From: an uncultured Pelagibacteraceae bacterium
GTDB taxonomy: Bacteria > Pseudomonadota > Alphaproteobacteria > Pelagibacterales > Pelagibacteraceae
Direction of reading: 5' to 3'
Assembly (NCBI GenBank): GCA_902614835.1
Contig: CACMMU010000003.1
Span: 1-64,000 of the forward strand
Length of the DNA stretch: 64,000 nucleotides
The translations under genes were made by a program, and so were the position numbers. Positions 45,125 through 54,744 of the stretch are shown piece after piece (the first letter of the stretch is position 1; each line of letters begins with the position of its first letter). The notes below the pieces were generated by a model, which saw only the letters and a program-made list of their open reading frames with translations, was not told the origin of the DNA and searched no databases.

Positions 45125-45694
45125 ATGATCATAGCTTCAACAGAAAAAATACCTTTAGAAAAATGTCCTGCACTTGTCCTTAATGCAGACTTCAGGCCTT
45201 TAAGTTATTACCCATTATCGCTTTGGTGCTGGCAAGATGCTGTAAAATCTGTTTTTTTAGATAGAGTTAGTATTGTTTCAACTTATGAAAGAAAAGTTCG
45301 TAGCCCATCATTTGAAATGAGTCTACCAAGTGTAATTGCTTTAAAAAGTTTTATAAAGCCGTCAGAACATCCAAATTTCACAAGATTTAATGTATTCCTA
45401 AGAGACAAGTTTGCTTGCCAATATTGTGGAGCAAAGAAAGATTTAACTTTCGACCATCTTCTTCCCAAATCAAAAGGTGGAGTTACAGATTGGGAAAATG
45501 TTGTTACTGCTTGCTCAACATGTAATGTAAGGAAGGGCGGTAAGCTTTATAATAAATGTGATTTAAAATTAATAAAAAAACCATTTATTCCAACAGTTGA
45601 TGATCTTCACAAAAATGGAAGAAATTTTCCTCCAAATTTTTTACATGAAAGCTGGATGGATTATCTATATTGGGATATAGAATTAGAACCTTAA
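45125..45694 (+). CDS. HNH endonuclease family protein
   Basis: ALVLNADFRPLSYYPLSLWCWQDAVK; HNH core CQYCGAKKDLTFDHLLPKSKGGVTDWENVVTACSTCNVRKG. Confidence 0.9.
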   Translation: MIIASTEKIPLEKCPALVLNADFRPLSYYPLSLWCWQDAVKSVFLDRVSIVSTYERKVRSPSFEMSLPSVIALKSFIKPSEHPNFTRFNVFLRDKFACQYCGAKKDLTFDHLLPKSKGGVTDWENVVTACSTCNVRKGGKLYNKCDLKLIKKPFIPTVDDLHKNGRNFPPNFLHESWMDYLYWDIELEP

Positions 45695-46228
45695 TTAAAT
45701 CTTCTCAGAAACTTTTATAGCTACTTTTGAAGTATTTTGTATTATTTTGTCTAATACAAAATAGAGACCTCTTTTTGTTGCTCCTTCATCATACGCTATA
45801 TTTTTATGTTCATCCTCATCTTCTCTAAATTTTTTTATAGATTTTTTCAAATCTTTTTCGTCATCACCAAGCTTATCTAATTGATTTTTATAGTGATCGC
45901 ATATGACTTCTTCAACTGAGGCTGTACAAAGCATCGCAGCTTTTTGACCAAGCATAGTTGTTCCAAAACCAAGAGTAACTCCAAGCAAGTCCCATAGAGG
46001 CAAAAATATTGTCGGTTTTATATTTCTTTTTTGGATTTCTTTATCAAAATAATTAAAGTGTTCTTTTTCATGTTCTTTCATTTCCTCAATTAATTTCTTT
46101 AATTTTTCATCTTTTTTAAAAGTGTTTAAAGCTAGTAATTGTCCTTCATAGATTTTAATCGCACCCCTCTCACCAGCATGGTCAACTCTTATGATTTCTT
46201 CCAATGTTTTTTTATTTGTTGTTTTCAT
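45695..46228 (-). CDS. coq7: demethoxyubiquinone hydroxylase Coq7
   Basis: EEIIRVDHAGERGAIKIYEGQL, EMKEHEKEHFNYF, ACTASVEEVICDHYKNQL. Confidence 0.93.
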   Translation of the reverse strand: MKTTNKKTLEEIIRVDHAGERGAIKIYEGQLLALNTFKKDEKLKKLIEEMKEHEKEHFNYFDKEIQKRNIKPTIFLPLWDLLGVTLGFGTTMLGQKAAMLCTASVEEVICDHYKNQLDKLGDDEKDLKKSIKKFREDEDEHKNIAYDEGATKRGLYFVLDKIIQNTSKVAIKVSEKI

Positions 46229-46694
46229 AATTTCTAAATAATTTTAAGAATATAACGAATAATACTAAGGAAAAAATGGTATTTATTGATGCAAGTGACA
46301 AACCAAAAACCCGAAAAGTAACAGTTTTGCAGCTTACAGCGTTATTACCCAATTGTTTTAAAAGATCTTCTGTCGAGAAATTTTGATCTAAACTACCAAC
46401 TTCACAAACTAAGGATTCATTAAAAAAACCTTGCTCAATACCAAAATGATAAAAAGCAACAATAGATCCAACCAAAGATACTAAAGAAAGCAATAGCAAA
46501 GAAATTTTAATATATCTTTTTATAATAATTATATTCAAGATTATAAAAATTGAAATAAAGTACGGAAAACGTTGGTAAATACAAAGTTTGCAAGGTTTAT
46601 GTCCAAGACCATACTCTATCGTATAAGCTGAAAAAACTGATAGTATCAAAAGGGACAAAATTGATAACAAAGTTATATTTGTATTTTTTTTCAT
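46212..46694 (-). CDS. dsbB: disulfide bond formation protein DsbB family
   Basis: EYGLGHKPCKLCIYQRFPYF plus second Cys pair, four TM segments. Confidence 0.88.
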   Translation of the reverse strand: MKKNTNITLLSILSLLILSVFSAYTIEYGLGHKPCKLCIYQRFPYFISIFIILNIIIIKRYIKISLLLLSLVSLVGSIVAFYHFGIEQGFFNESLVCEVGSLDQNFSTEDLLKQLGNNAVSCKTVTFRVFGLSLASINTIFSLVLFVIFLKLFRNYENNK

Positions 46695-46697
46695 TTT

Positions 46698-47294
46698 TTA
46701 CTTTAATACAAAATAAATTCCGCCAGCTATAATTAAAATAAATAATGTTATAATAATTGACCATTTGGCACCCTCTTTTTCAAGAAAAGGACCAAATTTT
46801 TGACCAAACTTGTAAGTTAAAAAAGCTACTAGAAAAAATCTAGAACCTCTTGTTAAAACACAAATAATTATAAAAAAAACAATATTAAAATGAATAAAAC
46901 CACTTGAGATAGTTAGAAGTTTGAATGGTAATGGTGTGAAGCCAGCAGTAACAAGTATTCCCAACCAAGAAAAAAAACCGCCCTTTGTAGAAAATTTATC
47001 TTTTAAAAAATTAGGATTTTCGTATCCATATAACTCAAATATCTTTATTCCTATTTCATTAAAAAAAACATAGCCAATTAAATAACCAAAAAGTGCACCT
47101 AAAACAGAAAAAATAGTCGCAATTATAGCTATACGAATAAACTCATTTTTTTTTGCAACAACCATTGGAATTATCATTACATCTGGCGGTATAGGAAAAA
47201 AAGAACTCTCAATAAATGACTCAAAAGCTAAAAGTGGTTTTGCGTATTTATGACCAGCCCAAGAAACACACTTATCGTATATTTTTTTAATCAT
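46698..47294 (-). CDS. YqaA/DedA-family (VTT domain) membrane protein
   Basis: FESFIESSFFPIPPDVMIIPMVVAKKN, GALFGYLIGYVFF, PLPFKLLTISSGFI. Confidence 0.85.
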   Translation of the reverse strand: MIKKIYDKCVSWAGHKYAKPLLAFESFIESSFFPIPPDVMIIPMVVAKKNEFIRIAIIATIFSVLGALFGYLIGYVFFNEIGIKIFELYGYENPNFLKDKFSTKGGFFSWLGILVTAGFTPLPFKLLTISSGFIHFNIVFFIIICVLTRGSRFFLVAFLTYKFGQKFGPFLEKEGAKWSIIITLFILIIAGGIYFVLK

Positions 47295-47302
47295 TTTTTT
47301 TG

Positions 47303-47331
47303 TTGCGTCTTAAATTAATTCAAAACATAAT
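47303..47331 (+). promoter_or_regulatory. possible promoter of tRNA-Leu
   Basis: TTGCGT-17 nt-CATAAT; the -10 lies in the left arm of the palindrome. Confidence 0.4.
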
Positions 47332-47348
47332 GTTTGTACAAACATTAT
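47327..47348. repeat. perfect 22-bp palindrome ATAATGTTTGTACAAACATTAT
   Basis: Read directly; left arm ATAATGTTTGT is the exact reverse complement of the right arm ACAAACATTAT. Confidence 0.95.
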
Positions 47349-47361
47349 TTAAGAGGGATGT

Positions 47362-47448
47362 GGGCGAATGGTGGAACTGGTAGACGCGTTGGATTCAAAA
47401 TCCAATGGTAGCAATATCTTGAGAGTTCGAGTCTCTCTTCGCCCACCA
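47362..47448 (+). tRNA. tRNA-Leu (anticodon CAA), CCA encoded
   Basis: Acceptor GGGCGAA/TTCGCCC-A-CCA; anticodon stem TTGGA-TTCAAAA-TCCAA; long variable arm; T arm GAGAGTTCGAGTCTCTC. Confidence 0.96.
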
Positions 47449-47453
47449 AAAAG

Positions 47454-49136
47454 ATGGAATTATCAAAAATAAATAGTTTAGTTGAATTATATTTTATAAA
47501 ATCCGCAGAAGTTGATGGTAAAAGACCATTTTTAAAATGGCTGAAACCAAATAAACCTACTTATAAATGGGAAGATATAACAGAGGGAATTTATAAAATT
47601 TCAAATAAAATTAAATCTTTAATAAATGAGGGTGACAGATGTTTGATTTTATCAGAGAACAGACCTTATTGGCTGATGTCTGATATATCAGTAATGAATG
47701 CAGGGGGCATATCAGTCCCAATATTTACAACTTATTCATCGAATGATTATGAATATATTTTTAATGATTGCAAACCATCGCTTATTATTGTTTCAAATAA
47801 TAATGAATTTAAAAAAATAAAAAATTATATAAATCTTGAAACTCAAAAAATAATATCTTTTGAAAAAATTGAAGGAAAAAGTTTATTATTACAAGATATT
47901 TTAAATGAGGAAAATTTTCAAAAAAATATCAATAAAAATTTAAAAAGAAATATGCCCGCTTGTATTATTTATACTTCTGGGACCTCAGGTAACCCTAAAG
48001 GAGTTATTTTGAGCCACGGAGGTATATTAGCAAATTGTGAGGGTGCTTTAGAATTATTAAACCCATTAATCCGAAAAAAAGATCCAATATTTTTAACGTG
48101 GCTACCTCTTTCACACTCATACGAACATGCTGTTCAATTCATTCAAATTTTACTTGGGGCTAAAGTTTTTTACGCAGAAAGTTTAGAAAAACTCATATCA
48201 AATATGTCTTTAGCAAAACCCACTATCATGACTGCTGTTCCAAGATTTTATCAAAATTTATTTAATAAAATAAATGCTAATTTTAAAAAGCAGTCTGGCT
48301 TTAAAAAATTGATTATTGAAAAAACATTAGACTTAGGAAAAAAGGTACTTAAAAAAGAACCCTTAAAAACTAATGAAAAAATAATAAATTTTTTATGTCA
48401 AATTCTAGTAAGAAAAAAAATCCAAAAACAATTTGGCGGAAATTTGCAGGCTTTTGTTTCGGGTGGAGGTGCATTGGATAAAAATGTTGGAGAATTTTTA
48501 AATGCAGTCGGTTTACCGACTTTGCAAGGCTATGGATTGACCGAAACTTCGCCTGTAGTCAGTTGTAACTTACCAGGAAATATTAAAGTTGAAACTGTAG
48601 GACCTCCCTTTAAGACAAATCAGGTTAAAATAGCAGATGATGGTGAAATTTTAGTAAAAGGAGAAAATGTAATGTTGGGATATTGGAATAAACAAAAAGA
48701 AACAGATGAAATAATTCAAAATGGATGGCTGCATACTGGTGATATTGGAGAAATAGATGCTACAGGATGTTTAAAAATTACTGATAGAAAAAAAGATATA
48801 ATTGTTAGTCATGGCGGAGATAATATTTCTCCAAGTAAAATAGAAAACTTTTTTTGCAACAATGAAAAAATTAAACAATGTCTAGTCTATGGAGACAAAA
48901 AAAATTATCTTGTCGCTTTAATTGTAGTAGATAAAAATGCAAAAGATTATACAACTATAAGAAGTATTGTAGATAATTTGAATAAAAGTTTGTCAATTTT
49001 AGAAAAAGTTAAAAAATTTAAGCTAATCGATGAAGAGTTTACAATCGACAATGGACTAATGACACCAACGTTGAAATTAAAAAGAAAAAAGATTATCGAA
49101 AAATATAAACAAGATTTAGAAAAACTTTATAGTTAG
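47454..49136 (+). CDS. long-chain acyl-CoA synthetase (AMP-forming)
   Basis: IIYTSGTSGNPKGVILSHGG, GYGLTETSPVVSCNLPG, GWLHTGDIGEIDATGCLKITDRKKDIIVSHGGDNISPSKIE. Confidence 0.92.
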   Translation: MELSKINSLVELYFIKSAEVDGKRPFLKWLKPNKPTYKWEDITEGIYKISNKIKSLINEGDRCLILSENRPYWLMSDISVMNAGGISVPIFTTYSSNDYEYIFNDCKPSLIIVSNNNEFKKIKNYINLETQKIISFEKIEGKSLLLQDILNEENFQKNINKNLKRNMPACIIYTSGTSGNPKGVILSHGGILANCEGALELLNPLIRKKDPIFLTWLPLSHSYEHAVQFIQILLGAKVFYAESLEKLISNMSLAKPTIMTAVPRFYQNLFNKINANFKKQSGFKKLIIEKTLDLGKKVLKKEPLKTNEKIINFLCQILVRKKIQKQFGGNLQAFVSGGGALDKNVGEFLNAVGLPTLQGYGLTETSPVVSCNLPGNIKVETVGPPFKTNQVKIADDGEILVKGENVMLGYWNKQKETDEIIQNGWLHTGDIGEIDATGCLKITDRKKDIIVSHGGDNISPSKIENFFCNNEKIKQCLVYGDKKNYLVALIVVDKNAKDYTTIRSIVDNLNKSLSILEKVKKFKLIDEEFTIDNGLMTPTLKLKRKKIIEKYKQDLEKLYS

Positions 49137-49266
49137 AAAAAATTTAATTTTTTTCAGAAATTTAATTAAAATCGTTGGTATTGCTCGTTTTTTTTAATTA
49201 AATATTTATTTTATATTAAAAAATAATTTTAATTAATTTTTTTCAAATTTGTTATTTAATTTGTAT

Positions 49267-49304
49267 TTGACATCTTTGTAAAAAAACTTAAATATAAAAT
49301 TATT
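49267..49304 (+). promoter_or_regulatory. promoter upstream of the Lys/Arg micro-ORF
   Basis: Consensus -35 TTGACA at 49267-49272 with an AT-rich -10 region (TTAAATATAAAAT) about 16-20 nt downstream. Confidence 0.5.
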
Positions 49305-49345
49305 AAACGAATCACTAAGATTTGTTTTCAAAAAGGGAGATAAAG

Positions 49346-49417
49346 ATGGCAAAAAGACGTAAAAAGAAAAAAGGAAAGAAAAAGAAAGCTAAAAAAAGAA
49401 GAAGAAGAAGAAGATAA
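49346..49417 (+). CDS. 23-aa ultra-basic Lys/Arg micropeptide (missing from supplied ORF track)
   Basis: Manual translation MAKRRKKKKGKKKKAKKRRRRRR-stop; SD-like AAAGGGAG 6-8 nt upstream, -35 TTGACA, strong terminator directly after. Confidence 0.75.
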   Translation: MAKRRKKKKGKKKKAKKRRRRRR

Positions 49418-49428
49418 ATAGTTTTCTT

Positions 49429-49468
49429 AAAACGCCCTTTCCAAATCTCACGGAAGGGGCGTTTTTTT
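49429..49468 (+). terminator. strong intrinsic terminator, usable from both strands
   Basis: AAAACGCCCTTTCC-loop-GGAAGGGGCGTTTT (14-bp stem with one G-U) followed by a T run; lies between the micro-ORF and convergent carD. Confidence 0.93.
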
Positions 49469-50117
49469 ATTGAGCTTCTAAATTTTGATTTCTACCCAAG
49501 GCTTTATCCATTTTCTTTTTTGCATCATCTGGGGATACTTTTAACACCGCCTCAAATTCACTCTGCAGTCTGTCGTAAGCTTTTTCAAAAAGTTGTCTCT
49601 CACTATAAGACTGGTCTGCTATCGCATTAGAATTTTTATTAAGATCTTTAACTACCTCAGCTAGTTCGTAAATTTTACCCGAATTTATTTTTTGTTCATA
49701 TTCCTGAGATCTTCTGCTCCACATTGTCCTTTTTATTTTTGGTTTACTTTTTAAAATTGATACACATTTATTTATTTGATTGCTTGATGATATTGGTCTT
49801 AAATTTGATTGTTGGTTTATTGGTATAGTCAAAGTCAATTTATCTTTATCTATAAATACTTTATAAAAGTTTATATCGATATCTCCAATTACTGCTTTTT
49901 CTACAGCTAGAATTTTTCCAACCCCATGTTTCGGATAAACCACATAATCATTAACATTATATGCTTTTTTTTCGGATGGCTGTTTTTTAATTTTTTTTAT
50001 TATAACTTTTTCATCAGCAGAAACATTTTTTTGGTTCAAAGCTTGCTTTTTTTCTAATTTAATAGATTTTTTTTTCTTGATTTTTATAACTTTATTTTTT
50101 TTACGTTTTCTTCCCAT
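49467..50117 (-). CDS. carD: CarD-family transcription regulator with Lys-rich N-terminal extension
   Basis: YNVNDYVVYPKHGVGKILAVE core, MWSRRSQEYEQKINSG, AYDRLQSEFEAVL. Confidence 0.9.
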   Translation of the reverse strand: MGRKRKKNKVIKIKKKKSIKLEKKQALNQKNVSADEKVIIKKIKKQPSEKKAYNVNDYVVYPKHGVGKILAVEKAVIGDIDINFYKVFIDKDKLTLTIPINQQSNLRPISSSNQINKCVSILKSKPKIKRTMWSRRSQEYEQKINSGKIYELAEVVKDLNKNSNAIADQSYSERQLFEKAYDRLQSEFEAVLKVSPDDAKKKMDKALGRNQNLEAQ

Positions 50118-50125
50118 TGTGATAT

Positions 50126-50467
50126 TTAACTCCCCGGTTTTTCTGAGAAATGTTTCTCATATTTATTTTTCACTTTTTTAAATTCTTCATTCTCAGGTAG
50201 TGGATCCTTTTTTTTATTTATATTTGGCCAGATCTTAGAATATTTTTTATTAATTTCTAGCCATTTATTTTTATCCTCATTTTTGTAGTCAACGTCTGAT
50301 ACAATTGCATCAATTGGACACTCGGGCTCACAGACGCCACAATCTATACACTCATCAGGATTAATGACAAGCATATTTTCTCCCTCATAAAAACAGTCCA
50401 CCGGACATACTTCTACGCAATCTGTAAGTTTACATTTTATACATTCATCTTTGACTATGTAGGTCAT
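50126..50467 (-). CDS. fdxA: 7Fe ferredoxin FdxA
   Basis: [55 protein letters not shown]. Confidence 0.95.
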   Translation of the reverse strand: MTYIVKDECIKCKLTDCVEVCPVDCFYEGENMLVINPDECIDCGVCEPECPIDAIVSDVDYKNEDKNKWLEINKKYSKIWPNINKKKDPLPENEEFKKVKNKYEKHFSEKPGS

Positions 50468-50472
50468 AATTT

Positions 50473-50898
50473 TTATTTATTTTCTCTTAACACTTCTAAT
50501 TTCAATTCTCCAATTATTTTATCGGGAACGTAAAGTAAACCAGCAATTCGTCTCATCAAAGTACTCTCATAAATATCAGAACTATTGTCCGAAAGAATTA
50601 TAGTCCACAAAATTTTTATAATATCCTTTTTAAATTCCAGGTTATTTTTTTTTATTTCTTGAGTATATTCTAAAATTTGATTTGAATTTTCTTCGTCCTT
50701 CTCTGCTTTTTGCATAATTTTTTTAAAATCGATTTTTAAATCAACTGATTTTAAGAAATTAATTATTATTAATTTCTCTTTTTCAGAATAATTTTCATCT
50801 ACTTTGGCAGCATGAATTAATAGAGCAGCAATTTTTATCAAGTTGCTTTCTTCATCGCCTTCTTTATTCTTGTCTTTGTTTTTAAAAATATTTAACAT
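50473..50898 (-). CDS. TerB-like (tellurite resistance B family) protein
   Basis: [29 protein letters not shown] ... [13 protein letters not shown] pattern. Confidence 0.7.
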   Translation of the reverse strand: MLNIFKNKDKNKEGDEESNLIKIAALLIHAAKVDENYSEKEKLIIINFLKSVDLKIDFKKIMQKAEKDEENSNQILEYTQEIKKNNLEFKKDIIKILWTIILSDNSSDIYESTLMRRIAGLLYVPDKIIGELKLEVLRENK

Positions 50899-53366
50899 TA
50901 TTTAAAACTTAATGTTTCTAATTTACTAAATGGATTGTTGCTCTTTTTAACAAACCTCTTAAATTTCTTTTCCTTTTTATTACCTTTGTATGCAAATATT
51001 TCATCATTATTTTTATCTTTTTTATAATTCATAAGAGTCATTAATTGATAAAACTTTTCCTTTGTACAACCCAACAGATTCATCATATCAGAGTCAATTT
51101 TGAATTTACCATCTTTTGTCTTCTCTATAATTTTAAGAAAAAGTTTTTCAAGTATATCTACTCTTATATAAAAGTTTTTAAATTTTTCAAAACCACAAAT
51201 AAGTAAAAACCTTGAATTAAACTTTACTTTTTCATCGATTAAAAAATTTAATCCAGACCTAGGTATTTCACTATTTTTAATAATTTCATTGAAAAATTTC
51301 CACAGAAGTATTCTTAGCTCAACTGCCTTTGGCTTTAACATCTTAGGCAAAAATACATGATATCGTCCAACTTTAATCCCTAAACTTCTAAATTGCTTTC
51401 TGTCCTCTTTGTTTATTTTATTTATGACATCTTCAATATCATTTCTTTTTAGAACTCCGTTATTTTCGTATAATCTAAATGCCAATGCTCTTATATATTG
51501 ATTTTTATTTTCCGATTTAGTGAGATTTATTAAATCTCTCAGTTCATTGTAAATATAACCATCTAACCATGAATTTAAAAAAATAAATAAGTTTTTTTTT
51601 GTTTCTATGTCCAAAGCTTCATCAGCAATTACCTCAATTTCCGGCGATAAATAGTTTTTACCTTTTCGAATTTTTCCTATGATATTATTTTTCCAACAAA
51701 TTTTATAATCTTGGTTCAAGGTTATTTCTTTGTTATCTATTATATTTTTTACTCTATTTTTTAATTCTTCCTCAACACCTTGTTTAGCTGCTTTTTTTAA
51801 AGATTTTATATCTGTATCTAATGTTCCTTTTGTAAATTCTAAATTTAGTTTAAGACCCTTTAACTTCCCAATTAATTGACCATCAATAAACACCTCATCA
51901 TTTGATTTTATATTTGTATTTAATTTCACATCCTGTTTTAGTCCTCTTGATAAAACACTTATCCTTTTATCAATAAAACTTTTTGTTAACTCTGTGTGTA
52001 GTTTATCAGATAAACTATCTTCAATATTTTTACTCATTTGTATCCAGTAATCTGAATTTTCTACCCAATTTTTTTTATTAGCAACGTAAGACCACGTTCT
52101 TACGTTCGAAATTTTATTAGATATCATGTCAATATTTCCACGATATTTATCGAGGCCTTTAAGTTGGTTTTTCATATATTCATTAGGTATCCTTTTTTTT
52201 CCAGAATTCAGAAAATTAAAAACTTTTGTAACAACATCAATATGTGTATATGTTTTTTTTTGAAAATCAGGTATTTGACAGCATTCCCATAAGAGATCTA
52301 TTTTATCATTTGAAAACTTTAGTTTTTTATCTCGCACAAGATATTTAAATACATTTTCATCTATTGATTCTGAAATTTTTAAAAAATTTTTACTAGATGG
52401 TTTTCTTTCAAGTGATCGAATCAAATTTTCGGTGCCACTAAAGTCTAAATCTGAGTTCCTCCAAAATAAAAATTTTATATCGTCTAGTTTATGTTTTTCT
52501 ATTCTTTCTATTTCGTCTGGTTGAAGGTTTTCACAGCCACCGGTAACACCAAAATAACCATCAATTTTATATCTACCAGCTCTCCCAGCTATTTGTGAAA
52601 TCTCTGTTGTTCTAAGTCGTCTAGTTTTTCTTCCGTCAAATTTTTTCAAACTTGAGAAACTTATTTGCTCAATATCCATGTTTAATCCCATGCCTATTGC
52701 ATCTGTAGCAACTAAGTAGTCAACATCACCAGACTGATATATTTCAACTTGAGAATTTCTTGTTTTTGGGCTGAGTGATCCCATTATTACAGCTGCCCCA
52801 CCTTTTTGCCTTCTGACTAACTCTGCTATTCCGTATACTTCTTCAACTGAGAAAGCAATTAGGGCACTTTTACGATCAAGTCTTGAAATCTTTTTGTGAC
52901 CATTATAAGAGAGTTTAGAAAATCTTTCTTGTTCTACGAACTTTGTTTCTGGAATAATCTGTGAAATAATATTTTTCATTATTTGTGATCCTAGAAACAT
53001 TGTTAGTACCTCGCCTCTAAAATTAAGAAGTCTATCGGTAAAAATATGACCCCTTTCTCTATCCCCGCACATTTGAATTTCATCGACCGCTATAAAGTCG
53101 ACCACTTTATTTTTTGGCATCGCTTCGACAGTACAGATGAAATATTGTGCTGTGCTGGGAATAATTTTTTCTTCTCCTGTTATTAAAGCAACCTTTTCCT
53201 GACCAACTTTACTTACACATTTGTCATAAACCTCTCGAGCTAATAACCTAAGAGGTAACCCAAAAATACCAGAATTAAATTCCAACATTTTTTCTATAGC
53301 AGTAAATGTTTTTCCTGTATTTGTAGGCCCAAGAACTGCAACTAATTTACTTTGAGGCGTTATCAT
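50898..53366 (-). CDS. SUV3/MgpS-like ATP-dependent RNA helicase
   Basis: VLGPTNTGKTFTAIEKML, VDEIQMCGDRERGHIFTDRLL, VATDAIGMGLNMDIEQISFSSLKKFDG, EISQIAGRAGRYKIDGYFG. Confidence 0.9.
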   Translation of the reverse strand: MITPQSKLVAVLGPTNTGKTFTAIEKMLEFNSGIFGLPLRLLAREVYDKCVSKVGQEKVALITGEEKIIPSTAQYFICTVEAMPKNKVVDFIAVDEIQMCGDRERGHIFTDRLLNFRGEVLTMFLGSQIMKNIISQIIPETKFVEQERFSKLSYNGHKKISRLDRKSALIAFSVEEVYGIAELVRRQKGGAAVIMGSLSPKTRNSQVEIYQSGDVDYLVATDAIGMGLNMDIEQISFSSLKKFDGRKTRRLRTTEISQIAGRAGRYKIDGYFGVTGGCENLQPDEIERIEKHKLDDIKFLFWRNSDLDFSGTENLIRSLERKPSSKNFLKISESIDENVFKYLVRDKKLKFSNDKIDLLWECCQIPDFQKKTYTHIDVVTKVFNFLNSGKKRIPNEYMKNQLKGLDKYRGNIDMISNKISNVRTWSYVANKKNWVENSDYWIQMSKNIEDSLSDKLHTELTKSFIDKRISVLSRGLKQDVKLNTNIKSNDEVFIDGQLIGKLKGLKLNLEFTKGTLDTDIKSLKKAAKQGVEEELKNRVKNIIDNKEITLNQDYKICWKNNIIGKIRKGKNYLSPEIEVIADEALDIETKKNLFIFLNSWLDGYIYNELRDLINLTKSENKNQYIRALAFRLYENNGVLKRNDIEDVINKINKEDRKQFRSLGIKVGRYHVFLPKMLKPKAVELRILLWKFFNEIIKNSEIPRSGLNFLIDEKVKFNSRFLLICGFEKFKNFYIRVDILEKLFLKIIEKTKDGKFKIDSDMMNLLGCTKEKFYQLMTLMNYKKDKNNDEIFAYKGNKKEKKFKRFVKKSNNPFSKLETLSFK

Positions 53367-53508
53367 TATTTGTGCTATATTTTTTTTTAAATACTATATA
53401 TAGGTTAACCTTGAGAACAAAAGAAGATTAAAGCATGACCGAATCACTTTGTCAAACGTTCTATTTTAGCCACATATATTTATTAAAATTTATTTTATAG
53501 CCTCTTAT

Positions 53509-54744
53509 ATGAAAGATTATACAAAAAAAAATATTAAGTCTTTAAAACCATCTGCCACGTTAGTAATAAATGAGAAATCAAAATTATTAATTTCTCAAGG
53601 AAAAAAAATTTATAGATTTGGTTTTGGCCAATCTCCCTTCCCAGTTCCTGAAAAAATTGTTGAAGCATTAAAAAAAAATGCCCATAAAAAAAATTATATG
53701 CCTATACAAGGCTCTTTAGATTTAAGAACTTCAATTGCAAAATATATAAGCAAAAGAACAAATAATTCATTTTCAGCTGAAGATATAATTGTAAGTCCTG
53801 GTTCCAAAGAAATGATGTTTTTACTACATCTTGGTTTTGATGGAGATGTAATTTTACCTGCACCTAGTTGGGTGTCATATGAACCACATTCAATTATCGG
53901 CAGAAATAATTTTCACTGGATTGAGACAACTAGGGAGAACAATTGGTTTCCTTCTCCAAAGCAAATAGAGGATAAAGTCAAAAATTTAAAAAATAAAAAT
54001 ACTTTCTTAATTCTTAATTCTCCCAATAATCCAGCAGGTTCAAATTGTAAAAATTTTGATGAAATAGCAAAAGTTGCCAAGAAATACGGTATTATAATTC
54101 TATCAGATGAGATTTATACTGAACTCAGTTTCAATGGTGAATATAATTCTATTTCTAAATATTATCCCGAAGGAACAATTATAAGCAGTGGATTGAGCAA
54201 ATGGTGCGGAGCAGGTGGATGGAGATTGGGATTTTTTGCAATCCCATCTAAATTAAAATCAGTTCTAAATATGCTAAAAGTTTTATCTAGCGAGTCTTTT
54301 ACTGCTGTAAGCACTCCAGTACAGTATGCAGCTATCGAGGCATTTGAAGGAGATCACTCGAAATATTTGGAAAAAACAACCAATATATTAAATGCTGTTG
54401 CTAATTATGTTTATGAAAATTTAAAATCAAATAAAGTTTTAATACAAAAACCAGAAGGTGGATTTTATCTTATGCCTGAATTTTTGAATTCAAAATTCAA
54501 AACATCTAGTGAAATGTGTGAAGATATATTAGACAAATCCGGAGTTGCATTATTACCTGGATCAGATTTTGGTTTTAAAACCAATAAAATGTTAGCTAGA
54601 TTGAGTTTTACAGATTTTGATGGAGAAAAATTTTTACAAAATACTAAAAGTGGTAAAAAACCAGATGAAGAAGCAATCAAAAACTTTGCACCAAATATTG
54701 TTGAAGGTACAAAAAAATTAGTAGATTGGTGCAAAAGCCTCTGA
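53509..54744 (+). CDS. PLP-dependent class I/II aminotransferase (aspartate aminotransferase-like)
   Basis: NSPNNPAGSNC, SGLSKWCGAGGWRLGFF. Confidence 0.88.
   Translation: MKDYTKKNIKSLKPSATLVINEKSKLLISQGKKIYRFGFGQSPFPVPEKIVEALKKNAHKKNYMPIQGSLDLRTSIAKYISKRTNNSFSAEDIIVSPGSKEMMFLLHLGFDGDVILPAPSWVSYEPHSIIGRNNFHWIETTRENNWFPSPKQIEDKVKNLKNKNTFLILNSPNNPAGSNCKNFDEIAKVAKKYGIIILSDEIYTELSFNGEYNSISKYYPEGTIISSGLSKWCGAGGWRLGFFAIPSKLKSVLNMLKVLSSESFTAVSTPVQYAAIEAFEGDHSKYLEKTTNILNAVANYVYENLKSNKVLIQKPEGGFYLMPEFLNSKFKTSSEMCEDILDKSGVALLPGSDFGFKTNKMLARLSFTDFDGEKFLQNTKSGKKPDEEAIKNFAPNIVEGTKKLVDWCKSL

Noticed and set aside
49396-49413. GAA/AGA triplet run as a meaningless microsatellite
   Set aside because: It is in frame at the end of an ORF with SD, promoter and terminator, so coding is the better explanation, although slippage polymorphism remains possible.
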